This document shows positions 34,056-43,800 of a stretch of DNA of 60,336 bases, piece after piece. Numbering within the stretch: the first letter of the stretch is position 1; each line of letters begins with the position of its first letter. The stretch comes from an uncultured Caulobacterales bacterium (lineage in GTDB: Bacteria; Pseudomonadota; Alphaproteobacteria; Caulobacterales; Caulobacteraceae), in assembly GCA_903837135.1 (NCBI GenBank), contig CAILTK010000036.1, forward strand, positions 1 through 60,336. The letters run 5' to 3'. Made by a program: the position numbers and the translations under genes. The notes under the pieces were generated by a model. It did not search any database, was not told the origin of the DNA, and was given only the letters and a program-made list of their open reading frames with translations.

Positions 34056-34618
34056 GCCGCCGTCGCCGCGTCGAGCAGGGCGACGACCTCGGCCGTGGAC
34101 CCGGTCTCGCCGAGCCGCGGGAAGATGCCGGAGATGCTGTGGGCGTGGGCCTCCGCGCTCATGTCGGCCATGGCGTCGACCGCGAGGGTGACGTTGTAGC
34201 CATGCTCGTAGGCCTGGCGGGCGGTGGATTCGACGCCGATGCTGGTGGCGACGCCGACGATCACCACCTGGGTCACGCCCTGCCCCTTCAGCCATGGGTC
34301 GAGACCGGTGTTCATGAAAGCGCCCCAGGTGCGCTTGCTGACCACATGGTCGCCGGGCTGCTGATCCAGCACCGGCAGGAACTCGGCGAAGTCGGCCGGA
34401 AAATCGCGCGGCGGCCGCGCCAGCTCGGTGCGGCCCTGCGCCCCGCCGACGGCGTTGACCAGCACGACCGGCAGGCCGTGGCGGCGGAAGGCGGCGGCGA
34501 GGACGGCGGCCCTTTCGGCGACCTCGGCGATCGGCTGGTTGGTCGGATAGGCGGAAAGGCCCTTCTGCAGGTCGATGACCACGAGTGCGGTCTTGGGATC
34601 GAGGACGGTCAGCGTCAT
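34052..34618 (-). CDS. isochorismatase-family hydrolase
   Basis: A 188-residue cysteine-hydrolase-fold protein. The catalytic Asp is in LVVIDLQKGL at about residue 16 and the Lys in VVSKRTWGAF. The nucleophile position in GVATSIGVESTA is Gly where amidases of the family have Cys. True isochorismatases (EntB, PhzD) also lack the Cys and hydrolyse vinyl ethers, so the residue fits that branch better than nicotinamidase. No other 2,3-dihydroxybenzoate genes are present. It is coupled to the MFS exporter gene and follows the marR gene by 31 bases. Confidence 0.85.
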   Translation of the reverse strand: MTLTVLDPKTALVVIDLQKGLSAYPTNQPIAEVAERAAVLAAAFRRHGLPVVLVNAVGGAQGRTELARPPRDFPADFAEFLPVLDQQPGDHVVSKRTWGAFMNTGLDPWLKGQGVTQVVIVGVATSIGVESTARQAYEHGYNVTLAVDAMADMSAEAHAHSISGIFPRLGETGSTAEVVALLDAATAA

Positions 34619-34649
34619 GGGATAGGGCTCCTGGAAGGTTTCGGGGCGG

Positions 34650-35108
34650 TCAGGCGTCGGCGAGGCGGGTCAACAGGGCCACGCCGCGGGCGAGCTCGAC
34701 CTGTTCCTGAGGATCGAGCTCCCGGTGGATCATGCGCACCAGCCAGTCGTGCCGGGCCTCCCGGCCGGCGAGGATCCACTGCCGGCAGGCGGGGGTGACC
34801 GCCAGCAGGGTCTGGCGGCCGTCGCGCGGGTCCGGCGCGGCGGCCACCAGCCCCGCCGCCTCGAGCGCCGCCACGGTCGGGCCGATCGACTGCGGGCGGA
34901 CGCCCTCGGCGCGCGCCAGGGCGGACACGGTGAGCGGCCCGTCGTGTTCGAGCCGGATCAGCGCCGAGGTCTGCGACGGCGTCAGATCGCCCACGTCGGC
35001 CTGTTCGCGCAGGCGCCGTTTGAGCTTGCGGACCAGGGCGCGGATCTCGGCGGCCAGGGCCGAGGCCCGGGCGTCGTCATGCGGAGCGGGCTGGGTCATG
35101 CGGCCCAT
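34650..35108 (-). CDS. MarR-family transcriptional regulator
   Basis: A 152-residue winged-helix protein: LTPSQTSALIRLEHDGPLTV, recognition helix ALARAEGVRPQSIGPTVAAL and wing AAPDPRDGRQTLLAVT. It leads a three-gene leftward operon with an isochorismatase-like hydrolase and an exporter, the usual layout of a MarR circuit sensing a small aromatic compound. The start may be 35108 or 35099 (MTQPAPH). A palindrome at 35133 in its promoter is the likely operator. Confidence 0.88.
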   Translation of the reverse strand: MGRMTQPAPHDDARASALAAEIRALVRKLKRRLREQADVGDLTPSQTSALIRLEHDGPLTVSALARAEGVRPQSIGPTVAALEAAGLVAAAPDPRDGRQTLLAVTPACRQWILAGREARHDWLVRMIHRELDPQEQVELARGVALLTRLADA

Positions 35109-35132
35109 ATAGGACTCTATCGTCTACCTACA

Positions 35133-35143
35133 AAGGTTACCTT
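35133..35143. promoter_or_regulatory. palindrome AAGGTTACCTT (MarR operator candidate)
   Basis: A perfect 5+5 palindrome within an AT-rich patch lies 25 bases upstream of the marR start and between the divergent marR and MBL genes. Its sequence differs from the island palindromes, as expected for a different regulator. Confidence 0.5.
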
Positions 35144-35236
35144 ACTATTTTTTCGGGCTTCCGGCGGGCGTCGCGGACTTTGACGCCCGGGCCCGTTGCG
35201 CGCACAACTCGGGGGTTCGGTTGGAGACGTTCATCG

Positions 35237-36304
35237 ATGAGCGACGGATTTGACGAGCCCGAGCCGCCGCGGCCGGTGCTGAGCTACCCGTTCGAGCACG
35301 TGCCCGAGGCGGGCGCCGGCGAGACCGTGGAGGTGGCGCCCGGCGTGCTGTGGCTGCGCATGCCGCTCGGCGGCTCGCTGAAGGCGATCAACGTCTGGGC
35401 GCTCGACGACGGCGACGGCTGGACCATCGTCGACACCGGCCTGCGCACCCACGAGAGCGCCCAGGGTTGGCGCTCCGCCTTCACCGGCGCCCTGGCCGGC
35501 AAGCCGGTGACGCGGGTGATCTGCACGCACATGCACCCCGACCACGTGGGACTGGCCGGCTGGATCCTGCGCAAGTTTCCCGATGCGCGGCTCTGGATGA
35601 CGCGCCTCGAATACATCACCTGCCGCATGCTGACCGCCGACACCGGCCGCGAGGCGCCCGAGGACGGCGTGCGGTTCTACAAGGCCGCCGGCTGGGACGA
35701 GCCCTCGATCGAAACCTATCGCACCCGCTTCGGCGGCTTCGGCCGCGGGCTCTATCCCCTGCCCGACAGCTATCGCCGCCTGTCGGACGGCGACGCGGTG
35801 ACCATCGGCGGGCGCGCCTGGCGCGTCGTGGTCGGCTGCGGGCATTCGCCGGAGCACGCCTGCCTGTATTCCCCCGACCTGAAGCTGCTGATCTCCGGCG
35901 ACCAGGTCCTGCCGCGCATCTCCTCCAACGTCTCGGTGCATCCCACCGAGCCCGACGCCGACCCCCTGACCGACTGGCTGACCTCGCTCGCCAAGGTGAA
36001 GGCCGAGGTTCCGGACGACGTGCTGGTCCTGCCGGCGCACAACGAGCCGTTCCATGGCCTGCACCGGCGCATCGATCACCTGATCGGCGGCCATGAGCGC
36101 GGACTGGCCCGCCTTCGCACCCGGCTGCAGGAGCCCAAGCGCGCCGTCGACGTGTTCGGCGCCCTGTTCGCGCGCCAGATCGGCCCGGACCTGCTCGGCA
36201 TGGCCACGGGCGAAGCGATGGCCCACCTCAACTGCCTGTGGAAGCGGGGGGCCGCGGAGCCGCATCTGGACGACGAGGGCGTGCAATGGTGGCGCGCCGC
36301 CTGA
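35237..36304 (+). CDS. metallo-beta-lactamase-fold hydrolase
   Basis: A 355-residue MBL-fold enzyme: THMHPDHVG zinc motif at about residue 95, CGHSPEHACLY, ISGDQVLPRISSNVS and LPAHNEPFHG. A C-terminal helical extension (RRIDHLIGGHERGLARLRTR and on) is typical of the MBL proteins with a winged-helix tail found beside acyl-CoA metabolism genes. The substrate may be a thioester or lactone. The start ATG 35237 (MSDGFDEPEP) follows a weak GGAG. It is divergent from marR and is followed after 28 bases by an SDR gene. Confidence 0.83.
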   Translation: MSDGFDEPEPPRPVLSYPFEHVPEAGAGETVEVAPGVLWLRMPLGGSLKAINVWALDDGDGWTIVDTGLRTHESAQGWRSAFTGALAGKPVTRVICTHMHPDHVGLAGWILRKFPDARLWMTRLEYITCRMLTADTGREAPEDGVRFYKAAGWDEPSIETYRTRFGGFGRGLYPLPDSYRRLSDGDAVTIGGRAWRVVVGCGHSPEHACLYSPDLKLLISGDQVLPRISSNVSVHPTEPDADPLTDWLTSLAKVKAEVPDDVLVLPAHNEPFHGLHRRIDHLIGGHERGLARLRTRLQEPKRAVDVFGALFARQIGPDLLGMATGEAMAHLNCLWKRGAAEPHLDDEGVQWWRAA

Positions 36305-36332
36305 TCCGGACCCTGTCAGACTGGAAGGCTCC

Positions 36333-37292
36333 ATGAGCGACCGCATCATCTCGCGCTTCGGCGCCGACACGACCGCGCGGGAGGTGGTTCAGGGCCTGGA
36401 CCTCCACGGCCGCACCGCCATCGTCACCGGCGCCGCGAGCGGGGTCGGCGTCGAGACCGCCCGGGCCCTGTCCGAGGCCGGCGCCCGCGTCGTGCTGGCC
36501 GTGCGCAACCTGCAGGCGGGCGCACGGGCCGCCGCCGACATCGCCCGCACGGCCAGGGCGCCGGTGACGGTGGAAGCGCTCGACCTCGCCGACCTCGCCT
36601 CGGTGCGCGACTTCACCGCGCGCTGGGGGGAATACCCGCTGGACCTCCTGATCAACAACGCCGGCGTCATGGCCTGCCCCCTGGCCTACACCGTCGACGA
36701 TTTCGAGATGCAGATCGGGACCAACCACTTCGGTCACTACCGCCTCGCCGTGGGCCTGGTCCCCGCCCTGCTCGCCGCCGGCAAGGCGGGCCGAAACGCG
36801 CGGGTGATCGCCCTGTCCTCGCTCGGTCACCGCCGCAGCCCGGTGCACTTCGACGACGTCAACTACCGTCATCGGCCCTACGACAAGTGGGAGGCCTATG
36901 GCCAGTCCAAGACCGCCAACGTCCTGTTCGCGGTCGGCTTCCACAAACGCTTTCAGGACTGGGGGATCACCGCCAACGCCGTCATGCCCGGGGGCGTCAT
37001 GACCGCGCTGCAGCGCCATCTCAGCCGCGAGGAGATGACCGACTTCGGCTGGATCGACGAGGCGGGCGAGGTGCACGCCGGGTTCAAGACGCCCGAACAG
37101 GGCGCCGCCACCTCCGTGTGGGCCGCCACCGCCCCCGAGCTCGACGGGATCGGCGGCCTCTACCTCGAAAACTGCGGCCAGGCGCCGGCCTTCGACCCGG
37201 CCAACCCCGTCGTCGGCGTCATGCCGCACGCGCTCGACCCGGAGGCGGCCGACCGGCTGTGGGAGCTGTCGGTGGATTCGACGGGGGCGTGA
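36333..37292 (+). CDS. short-chain dehydrogenase (retinol dehydrogenase-like)
   Basis: A 319-residue SDR: TGAASGVG cofactor motif near residue 34, VRNLQAGARAA (an Arg favouring NADP), NNAGVMA, IALSSLGH and catalytic Tyr/Lys in YGQSK. The insertion around VHFDDVNYRHRPYDKWEAY is typical of the WWOX/retinol-dehydrogenase group. The physiological substrate is unknown. It probably forms an operon with the MBL gene. The intergenic repeat block from 37300 follows. Confidence 0.85.
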   Translation: MSDRIISRFGADTTAREVVQGLDLHGRTAIVTGAASGVGVETARALSEAGARVVLAVRNLQAGARAAADIARTARAPVTVEALDLADLASVRDFTARWGEYPLDLLINNAGVMACPLAYTVDDFEMQIGTNHFGHYRLAVGLVPALLAAGKAGRNARVIALSSLGHRRSPVHFDDVNYRHRPYDKWEAYGQSKTANVLFAVGFHKRFQDWGITANAVMPGGVMTALQRHLSREEMTDFGWIDEAGEVHAGFKTPEQGAATSVWAATAPELDGIGGLYLENCGQAPAFDPANPVVGVMPHALDPEAADRLWELSVDSTGA

Positions 37293-37407
37293 TCCGTCTT
37301 CGCGATCAGCTGTTAGGAGTCAGGCTCGGGCTTGACCCGGGCGCCCAGCCGCTCCGGCCGATCAACGGCCGGGTCCTCGGGTCTCCACCCGTCTTCGCGA
37401 GTGTCCG

Positions 37408-37447
37408 CCCGAGGATGACTCAAGGGGCCCGAGGATGACTCAAGGGG
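37408..37447. repeat. exact 20-base tandem duplication
   Basis: CCCGAGGATGACTCAAGGGG occurs twice in succession (37408 and 37428). The unit contains the CCCGAGGATGA core of the intergenic palindromes also seen at 40671 to 40795, and it sits in the SDR-GNAT gap of 185 bases. Confidence 0.85.
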
Positions 37448-37477
37448 AAAGAGTGAAAAGCGGATGCGTGAACTGAA

Positions 37478-37957
37478 ATGACCCTGACCATCCGCCCCGC
37501 CCAACCCGCCGACGCCCCCCTCATCCTCGCCTTCATCCGCGAGCTCGCCGAATACGAACGGCTGCTCGACCAGGTGGAGGCCGACGAGCCGGCGGTGCGG
37601 GCCCTGCTGTTCGATCCCGCCCCGCGCGCCTTTTGCGAGATCGCCGAGATGGATGGCCGGCCGGTCGGCTTCGCCCTGTGGTTCTACAACGTCTCCACCT
37701 TCAAGGGCCGCTACGGCCTCTATCTCGAGGATCTGTACGTGCGGCCCGAGGCGCGCGGCCAGGGCGCGGGCAAGGCGCTGCTGGCCCATCTGGCGCGGCG
37801 CTGCGTCGCCGAACAGCTGGGGCGGCTGGAGTGGGCCGTGCTCGACTGGAACGCGCCGTCGATCGCCTTCTACGATTCCCTGGGCGCGCTCAGCATGGAC
37901 GACTGGATCGTTCGCCGCCTCACCGGCGACGCGCTGGAGCGGCTGGCGGAGAGCTGA
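37478..37957 (+). CDS. GNAT-family N-acetyltransferase
   Basis: A 159-residue acetyltransferase. The acetyl-CoA-binding motif A is LEDLYVRPEARGQGAGKALLAHLA (Q/RxxGxG/A), and motif B is WAVLDWNAPSIAFYDSLGA. The pattern resembles the eukaryote-type diamine (spermidine/spermine-like) acetyltransferases, which share FYNVSTFKGRYGLYLEDLYV, so a polyamine or amino-acid amine is possible. It converges on aroC with 18 bases between stops. Confidence 0.88.
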   Translation: MTLTIRPAQPADAPLILAFIRELAEYERLLDQVEADEPAVRALLFDPAPRAFCEIAEMDGRPVGFALWFYNVSTFKGRYGLYLEDLYVRPEARGQGAGKALLAHLARRCVAEQLGRLEWAVLDWNAPSIAFYDSLGALSMDDWIVRRLTGDALERLAES

Positions 37958-37975
37958 GCCGAATTTTCGTGGCCC

Positions 37976-39046
37976 CTACCCCACCTGCCCGCGGTGCCTG
38001 AGCTTGGCGTCGGCGAGCACGCAGGCGAGCATGGCTTCGGCCACGGGCGCGGCGCGGATGCCGACGCACGGGTCGTGGCGGCCGGTGGTGCGGACCTCGA
38101 CCTCCTCGCCGTCGACGTCGATCGAACGGCGCGGCGTGAGGATCGACGAGGTCGGCTTCAGCGCCATCCGCGCCACGACGGTCTGACCGGTGGAGATGCC
38201 GCCGATCACCCCGCCCGCCCGATTGGACAGGAACAGGGGGCCGTCGTTACCGGCGCGCATCTCGTCGGCGTTCTCCTCGCCGCTGAGTTCGGCGGCGGCG
38301 AACCCGGCGCCGATCTCCACCCCCTTGACCGCGTTGATCGACATCAGCGCCCCGGCGATCTCCGCATCGAGCTTGCCGTAGATCGGCGCGCCCCAGCCGG
38401 GCGGAACGCCTTCGGCCTCGACCTCGACCACGGCGCCGGTCGACGATCCCGCCTTGCGCACCGTGTCGAGAAAGCCCTCCCACACCGGAACCATCTGCGG
38501 GTCCGGGCACCAGAACGGATTGTTCGCGGTCTCGGCCCAATCGAAGCGGGCGCGGTCGATCCGGTGGGGGCCGATCTGCACCAGGCAGGCGCGCAGGACG
38601 ATCCCATCGCCCAGCACCTTGCGCGCCACGCCGCCGGCCGCCACGCGCGCCGCGGTCTCGCGCGCCGAGGAACGGCCGCCGCCGCGATAGTCGCGCACGC
38701 CGTACTTGGCCTGATAGGTGTAGTCGGCGTGGCCCGGACGGTACTGGCGGGCGATCTCGCCGTAGTCCCTCGAGCGCGGGTCGACGTTCTCGATCATCAT
38801 CGAGATCGGCGTGCCGGTGGAGACCCCCTCGAACACGCCCGACAGGATCCTCACCGCGTCGGGCTCGCGCCGCTGAGTGACGAACCGCGACCCGCCCGGC
38901 TTGCGCTGGTCGAGCCAGTGCTGGATCTCGGCTTCGGCGATCGGCAGCCCCGGCGGACAGCCGTCCACCACACAGCCCAACGCGGGCCCATGGCTCTCGC
39001 CCCAGGTGGTCACGCGGAACAGATGGCCGAAGGTGTTGTGCGACAT
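37976..39046 (-). CDS. aroC: chorismate synthase
   Basis: A 356-residue FMN-dependent enzyme that converts 5-enolpyruvylshikimate-3-phosphate to chorismate, the last step of the shikimate pathway. Signature segments are [20 protein letters not shown], the run [16 protein letters not shown] with [15 protein letters not shown], and [19 protein letters not shown]. The start at 39046 gives the canonical MSxNTFG beginning. It is a single leftward gene, and its length is normal. Confidence 0.97.
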   Translation of the reverse strand: MSHNTFGHLFRVTTWGESHGPALGCVVDGCPPGLPIAEAEIQHWLDQRKPGGSRFVTQRREPDAVRILSGVFEGVSTGTPISMMIENVDPRSRDYGEIARQYRPGHADYTYQAKYGVRDYRGGGRSSARETAARVAAGGVARKVLGDGIVLRACLVQIGPHRIDRARFDWAETANNPFWCPDPQMVPVWEGFLDTVRKAGSSTGAVVEVEAEGVPPGWGAPIYGKLDAEIAGALMSINAVKGVEIGAGFAAAELSGEENADEMRAGNDGPLFLSNRAGGVIGGISTGQTVVARMALKPTSSILTPRRSIDVDGEEVEVRTTGRHDPCVGIRAAPVAEAMLACVLADAKLRHRGQVG

Positions 39047-39138
39047 CGCCGCTGGTTTAGCCCGCCCTAGGCGCGCCGACAAATGGCGCCCCGCCCGCTC
39101 CCTCCATCGCTTCCGACCGATCTGTCGGAGACTCGACC

Positions 39139-39153
39139 TTAACCCTCGTTCAA
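39139..39153 (+). promoter_or_regulatory. CtrA-like box TTAA-N7-TCAA with adjacent GANTC site
   Basis: TTAACCCTCGTTCAA differs in one base from the CtrA consensus TTAA-N7-TTAA and lies eight bases before the EAL gene start. A GACTC site (CcrM target) is at 39130. Together these suggest cell-cycle control of the EAL protein, although the box is very close to the start codon. Confidence 0.4.
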
Positions 39154-39160
39154 CACGGAT

Positions 39161-40633
39161 ATGTTTAGTGAATTCATGGACTCTTCAGATCCACTGTCGA
39201 TCGACGCCGGCGGCACCGAACGCCGGACCGCATCCTCCATGCTCGACAGCATCGCCCGCGTAAGAGGCGCCCTCCAGGACCTGGCGGCGAACGAGCCGGG
39301 CGAGCCGCAGGCCGACTGGTCTTCGGCGATCGCGGCGCTGGGGGTTCTCGAGCAGCGCTCCGTCCTTGATCCACTCGCCGCGCCGGCCCTGCCGCGCCGG
39401 GGCCTGTCGGGCGCCTTCGGGCAGCCCTTCGTCGCCATCGTCGGCGTCGAGCGGTTCAGCGGCATACGCGAAGAGCTCGGCGAGCCGGACGCCGACACCG
39501 TGGTGGCGGCGCTCTGCGAACGGATCCGCACCTGCGCCCCGTCGGTCCATCTTGGCCGGATCAACCGGTCGAGCATCGAATTCACCTTCTTCGCCGAAGG
39601 CTTCGACGCCGCGGAAAAGATCCTGGCCCGGCTGCAGCAGCGGCTGCACGCGCCGATTCCGCTGGCGGACCGGTCCATGGCCCTGGACGTCGCCATCGGC
39701 TTCGCCGGGCGCGGCATGGAGGGCGACGATCTGGAATCGCTGGTCGACCGCGCCGAGCACGCCCTGGCCAAGGCCCGGGCCGGACACGTGAAGCTCGGCG
39801 CCTTCACCGAGCGCGACGTGGCCGAGCGGAACGACCGTCTGGCGCTGATGCGCGATCTGCGCACTGCGGTGACGAGCGACGAGATGTTCGTCTGCTACCA
39901 GCCGAAGCTGAACCTGCGCACCTCGTCCATCACCTCGGCCGAGGCGCTCGTGCGCTGGCGGCATCCGACGCGCGACCTCGTGGCGCCGGACCAGTTCGTG
40001 CCGCTCGCCGAAGAGGCCGGAGAGATCCGCCCGCTCACGGAGCTGGTGATCAACCACGCCGTCCGCGCCGCCGACGCGCTCGGCCGGGCCGGTCATGCGC
40101 TCCGCCTCGACCTCAACATCTCCGGGCGCCTCGTCTCCGACGAGGATTTCGCCAGGTGGGCGCTGGACGCCCTGGCCGGTCATCGGGGCCGGTTCGGCTT
40201 CGAGATCACCGAGACCGCCGTCATCGCCAATCCCGATCGGGCGCTGGCGAACATCCGCGCCTTTTCGGAGGCCGGCGTCGCCATCGCCATCGACGACTAC
40301 GGGTCGGGGCTTTCGTCGCTGTCCTACCTGAAGCAGATCCCGGCGCACGAGCTCAAGATCGATCGCGCCTTCGTCAGCGGCCTGACGAGCAGCCACCGGG
40401 ACCCGCTCCTGGTCCGCTCCACCATTGATCTCGCCCACGCGCTCGACATGGAGGTCACCGCCGAGGGCGTCGACAATCCCATGGCGCTCGCCCTGCTGAG
40501 GGTGATGGGCTGCGACATGATCCAGGGCTATCATGTGTCGAGGCCGCTGGAGATCCAGGATCTGCTCGCCTTCCTCGAGGCCTTCGCCGCGGAAGATTAC
40601 CTGCGCTCGCCGGTTCCGGTGTTCGTGCGGTAG
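39161..40633 (+). CDS. EAL-domain protein (c-di-GMP phosphodiesterase) with degenerate GGDEF
   Basis: A 490-residue cytoplasmic protein. Residues from about 85 to 215 form a GGDEF-like domain whose signature is lost ([11 protein letters not shown]), so it cannot make c-di-GMP. From about 235 an EAL domain follows with intact [10 protein letters not shown], the Asn of LDLNISG, ETAVIAN, IDDYGSG and the Glu of VTAEGVDN, so it should hydrolyse c-di-GMP to pGpG. No transmembrane segment is seen. The start may be 39161 or 39176. In this order such enzymes tune the swarmer-to-stalked transition; a CtrA-like box upstream supports that. Confidence 0.9.
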   Translation: MFSEFMDSSDPLSIDAGGTERRTASSMLDSIARVRGALQDLAANEPGEPQADWSSAIAALGVLEQRSVLDPLAAPALPRRGLSGAFGQPFVAIVGVERFSGIREELGEPDADTVVAALCERIRTCAPSVHLGRINRSSIEFTFFAEGFDAAEKILARLQQRLHAPIPLADRSMALDVAIGFAGRGMEGDDLESLVDRAEHALAKARAGHVKLGAFTERDVAERNDRLALMRDLRTAVTSDEMFVCYQPKLNLRTSSITSAEALVRWRHPTRDLVAPDQFVPLAEEAGEIRPLTELVINHAVRAADALGRAGHALRLDLNISGRLVSDEDFARWALDALAGHRGRFGFEITETAVIANPDRALANIRAFSEAGVAIAIDDYGSGLSSLSYLKQIPAHELKIDRAFVSGLTSSHRDPLLVRSTIDLAHALDMEVTAEGVDNPMALALLRVMGCDMIQGYHVSRPLEIQDLLAFLEAFAAEDYLRSPVPVFVR

Positions 40634-40670
40634 CGGGGGCGGAACTCCGCGTCCAATCCCCTCCGAGTCA

Positions 40671-40795
40671 TCCTCGGGCGCAGCGCAGCGAAGACCCGAG
40701 GACCCCGCCGCACGGCGTGCTCGGCCGCGTCGCGCGTTTGAAGGGTCGCAGCTTACCGGTTGGAACTGCTGGATCCTCGGGTCGAGCCCGAGGAT
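40671..40795. repeat. pair of CCTCGGG/CCCGAGG palindromes
   Basis: TCCTCGGG (40671) pairs with CCCGAGGA (40695), and ATCCTCGGG-TCGAG-CCCGAGGAT (40773 to 40795) is a perfect hairpin. The same core occurs at 37408. They fill the 255-base gap between the convergent EAL and S8-protease genes and may end both transcripts. Confidence 0.65.
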
Positions 40796-40888
40796 GACGA
40801 TGGTTGGTGGCGGGATCCCGTGTGGATCCACCCACCTTGGACCTTAGCCGAGATCAGAAACTCGATTCATCCGGGCCATCCCCCCCGA

Positions 40889-43800
40889 TCAGAACACCAG
40901 CCGGTACTTGGCTGCCGCCATGTATTCGGTTCCGACCGTCGGTGCGAACGCATCGGTGTTGGCGCTGGCCTTGAGCACGAGCGAGAGCTCGGTCTTGCGG
41001 TCGGGCAGCAGCCGCCCGTAGAGCATCTCGGCCGAGAACGGCGTGCGGTTGCTGGTCGCGCTCACCGTCTCGTTGATCAGGCCGAGCGCCCCGGTCGAAC
41101 GGTCGACCACGCCGTAGTCGGTGAAGCCGATCCGGCCGGCGTTCACCTGCATCGGCTTGGCGAGCGTGAAGCGCAGCCGGTCCAGCGGCGTGAACACGCC
41201 GGTCTTGCTGAGCGCGACCTCGGCCGAGGAACTGACCAGCCCGCCGCTGGTCGTCTGCAGCATCTGGCCGGGGCCCGAGTCGGTGCGGGCGATGGTGCCC
41301 CCGGCGCTGAGCATCAGCGATGGGGTCAGGCCGAGGTCGAAACCCAGGCTGACGCCCGAGGTGTCCGACCCGTTCTGCAAGGCGCCCGGCGCCATGGACT
41401 GGACGCCGAGCAGGCCGGTGTCCTCGTGCAGGTGGGTGTAGCTCGCGTGCAGGGTCAGGGCCGTGATCGGCGCATAGTTGACGCCGAAGTGTTCGGCCGT
41501 CGCCGCGTAGACGGCGCCGGGGCCCGACTGTTCGGCCGCGCCGAACACATTGATGTCGCGCACGCTGCGACGGTCGGTGACGCCGACGTCGAAGGACAAG
41601 CGCTTGCTGAAGGCCATGCGGTAATCCGCGAAGGCCCCGCCGGACGCCAGGCCGAGCAGCGGATTGGCGCCGCCGGTCACCGGATCGTAGTCGGTCTTGT
41701 CGGCGAACCCGTTCTGGCCGCCGAGCGCCGCGGCGCCCTCGCCATAACCGAACCGCAGGGCGTGGCTGGCCCCGAACGGCCCGGCGGCGCCGGTCAGGGC
41801 GAATTCGGTGTTCATGGGCAGGTTGTTGGACTTGTAGCCGAGCACGGTCTGGCTCGGCGTCATCTTCAGCCGAAGATCCATGCCGCCGACCTTGCCGACC
41901 GGCGCGCTGGTCTCGGCGAAGCCGAGCATCCCCGGCATGGCGTCCAGGTCGCTGGCGTTCCGGCCGGCGAAGTGCGCGCCGCCGGCGACCCAGCTCTGCA
42001 GGCTCAGCGACAGATAGCTCTGGAACTGCTGCTGGCCGGCCTCGGTGTTCACCAGCTGGCCGACCAGGGTCGCCGACATCGGGATCTGGAAGTCCCGGTG
42101 GGTCCTGCCGATCGGCTCGACGCCGGTGAAATAGAGGTTCTGCGCGTTCCACGACGCCTGGGTTCCAGTCTGCACCGCGCTGACCACCTGGTTCAGCGAG
42201 ACCGGCGTGGTGGTCACCTGGTTTCCCTTGCCGGCGACGACCTCGTTGAACACCACATTGTTCCAGTTCAACGGAGCCTGCGAGGCGGCGATGTTGAGCT
42301 CGCCCCAGCCGTAGACCGGATCAGGCTGGTTCGGGTTGGTGAGGCGCGTGCCCATCGGCGTGGCCGACCGCAGGATGATCTGCGCCGTCTCGGGCGCGTA
42401 GAAGCCGAGCCAGGGCCAGCGGGCCTGCAGGAGGGCGACGGCCCCGGTGACCAGGGGCGCCGCCAGCGAGGTGCCGGTCTGGCGCGAGACGTTGCCCTGT
42501 CCGTCCGACACCAGCACCAGTTCGCCCGGCGCCACCAGGAAGTGGTTGGCGAGGGAATCGCAGGCGTTGGTGATCGTGTCCCGCAGACAGGCCGTCCCCG
42601 GGGTGTTGGAGAAGTTGGAGATCTGGCCGTTGACGCCGACCGAGCCGACGATCAGCAGGGTCGGGTTGATCGCCGTGTTCCAGGGCACATCCTGGGTCTG
42701 CGCCACGCCGTCGTTGCCGGCGGCCACGACCAGGATCCGGCCCGCGGCGGCGCCCGACGACAGGGCGGTGTTCCAGCCGGGGTTCAGCGTCCACCCCGGC
42801 ACGCCAAGCGAGGCGTTGATGACACCGACCGGCGCGCCCGAGGATCGGACGGCGAAGATGGTGTTCGCGAGGGTGGCGATGCCCGTTCCGACGTCCGACC
42901 AGTTGGTGGTGCCGGTCGAGTCGTAGGGATTGTAGGTGATGACCTTGGCGTCCTGCGCCGGCATGACGCCAAGGATGCCGGAGCCGTCGACCGACCCCAT
43001 GATCAGGCTCGCCACGGCGGCCCCGTGGCCGTCGTTATAGACGGTGCTGCCATAGGAGGTGACCGTGCCCTTGCTGGTCGGGCCGGTGGCCGTGGTGCTG
43101 AAATCCAGCAGGCCGATGACGATCGGATAGTCCTGTTTGTAGACCGAGCCGATGATGCTCGCGAGATTGGGCGTCCAGCCCGTGGCGCCCATCCACCAGT
43201 CCACGTGTCCGGCCCCGGTGTAGCCCATCAGGTCGTCGTACATGCCCAGGAACAGCACCGCCTGCTGAGTCTGGCTGACGTTGGCCAGGCTCGACGCGTT
43301 GATGCTGCCGTCGCTGTTGAAGGTGACGCCGGCGGCGCTCAGGTACTGATCGGAGATGTTCACGCCGAAGGTCCCCAGGCTGGAGCCCGCCGACTGGGTC
43401 TTTCCTGCCGGCGGCGCCGGGGGCGCCGGGGGGGCGGGCTTGGCCGGGCCGGTGAGCAGCTGACCCACCGTCGGCTCGGGCGCGGCGACGGCCTTGCCCC
43501 AGAAGGTTCCGGCGGGGTCGAGCACCGTCGTCTGCAGCAGGTTGGCGACGCTCTGGTAGTCGGCCGCGGTCTTCGCCGAACTCCAGGCCTTCATCACCGC
43601 GGCGTAGTTGGCCGCTTCGGTGTTCCAGAACGGCTGCACCTGGGTGAAGGTCACATTGGGCGAGGGGTTGTGCAGGTAGGGATTGCTGTTCCCCGCGCCC
43701 CAGAACGGATCCACCTGGTTGGGGTTGTAAAGACCCGTCACCGTCGCGTTGGTCGACTGGGTGAACGGACTGATATTGCCGTAGAAGGCGCTGATATTGC

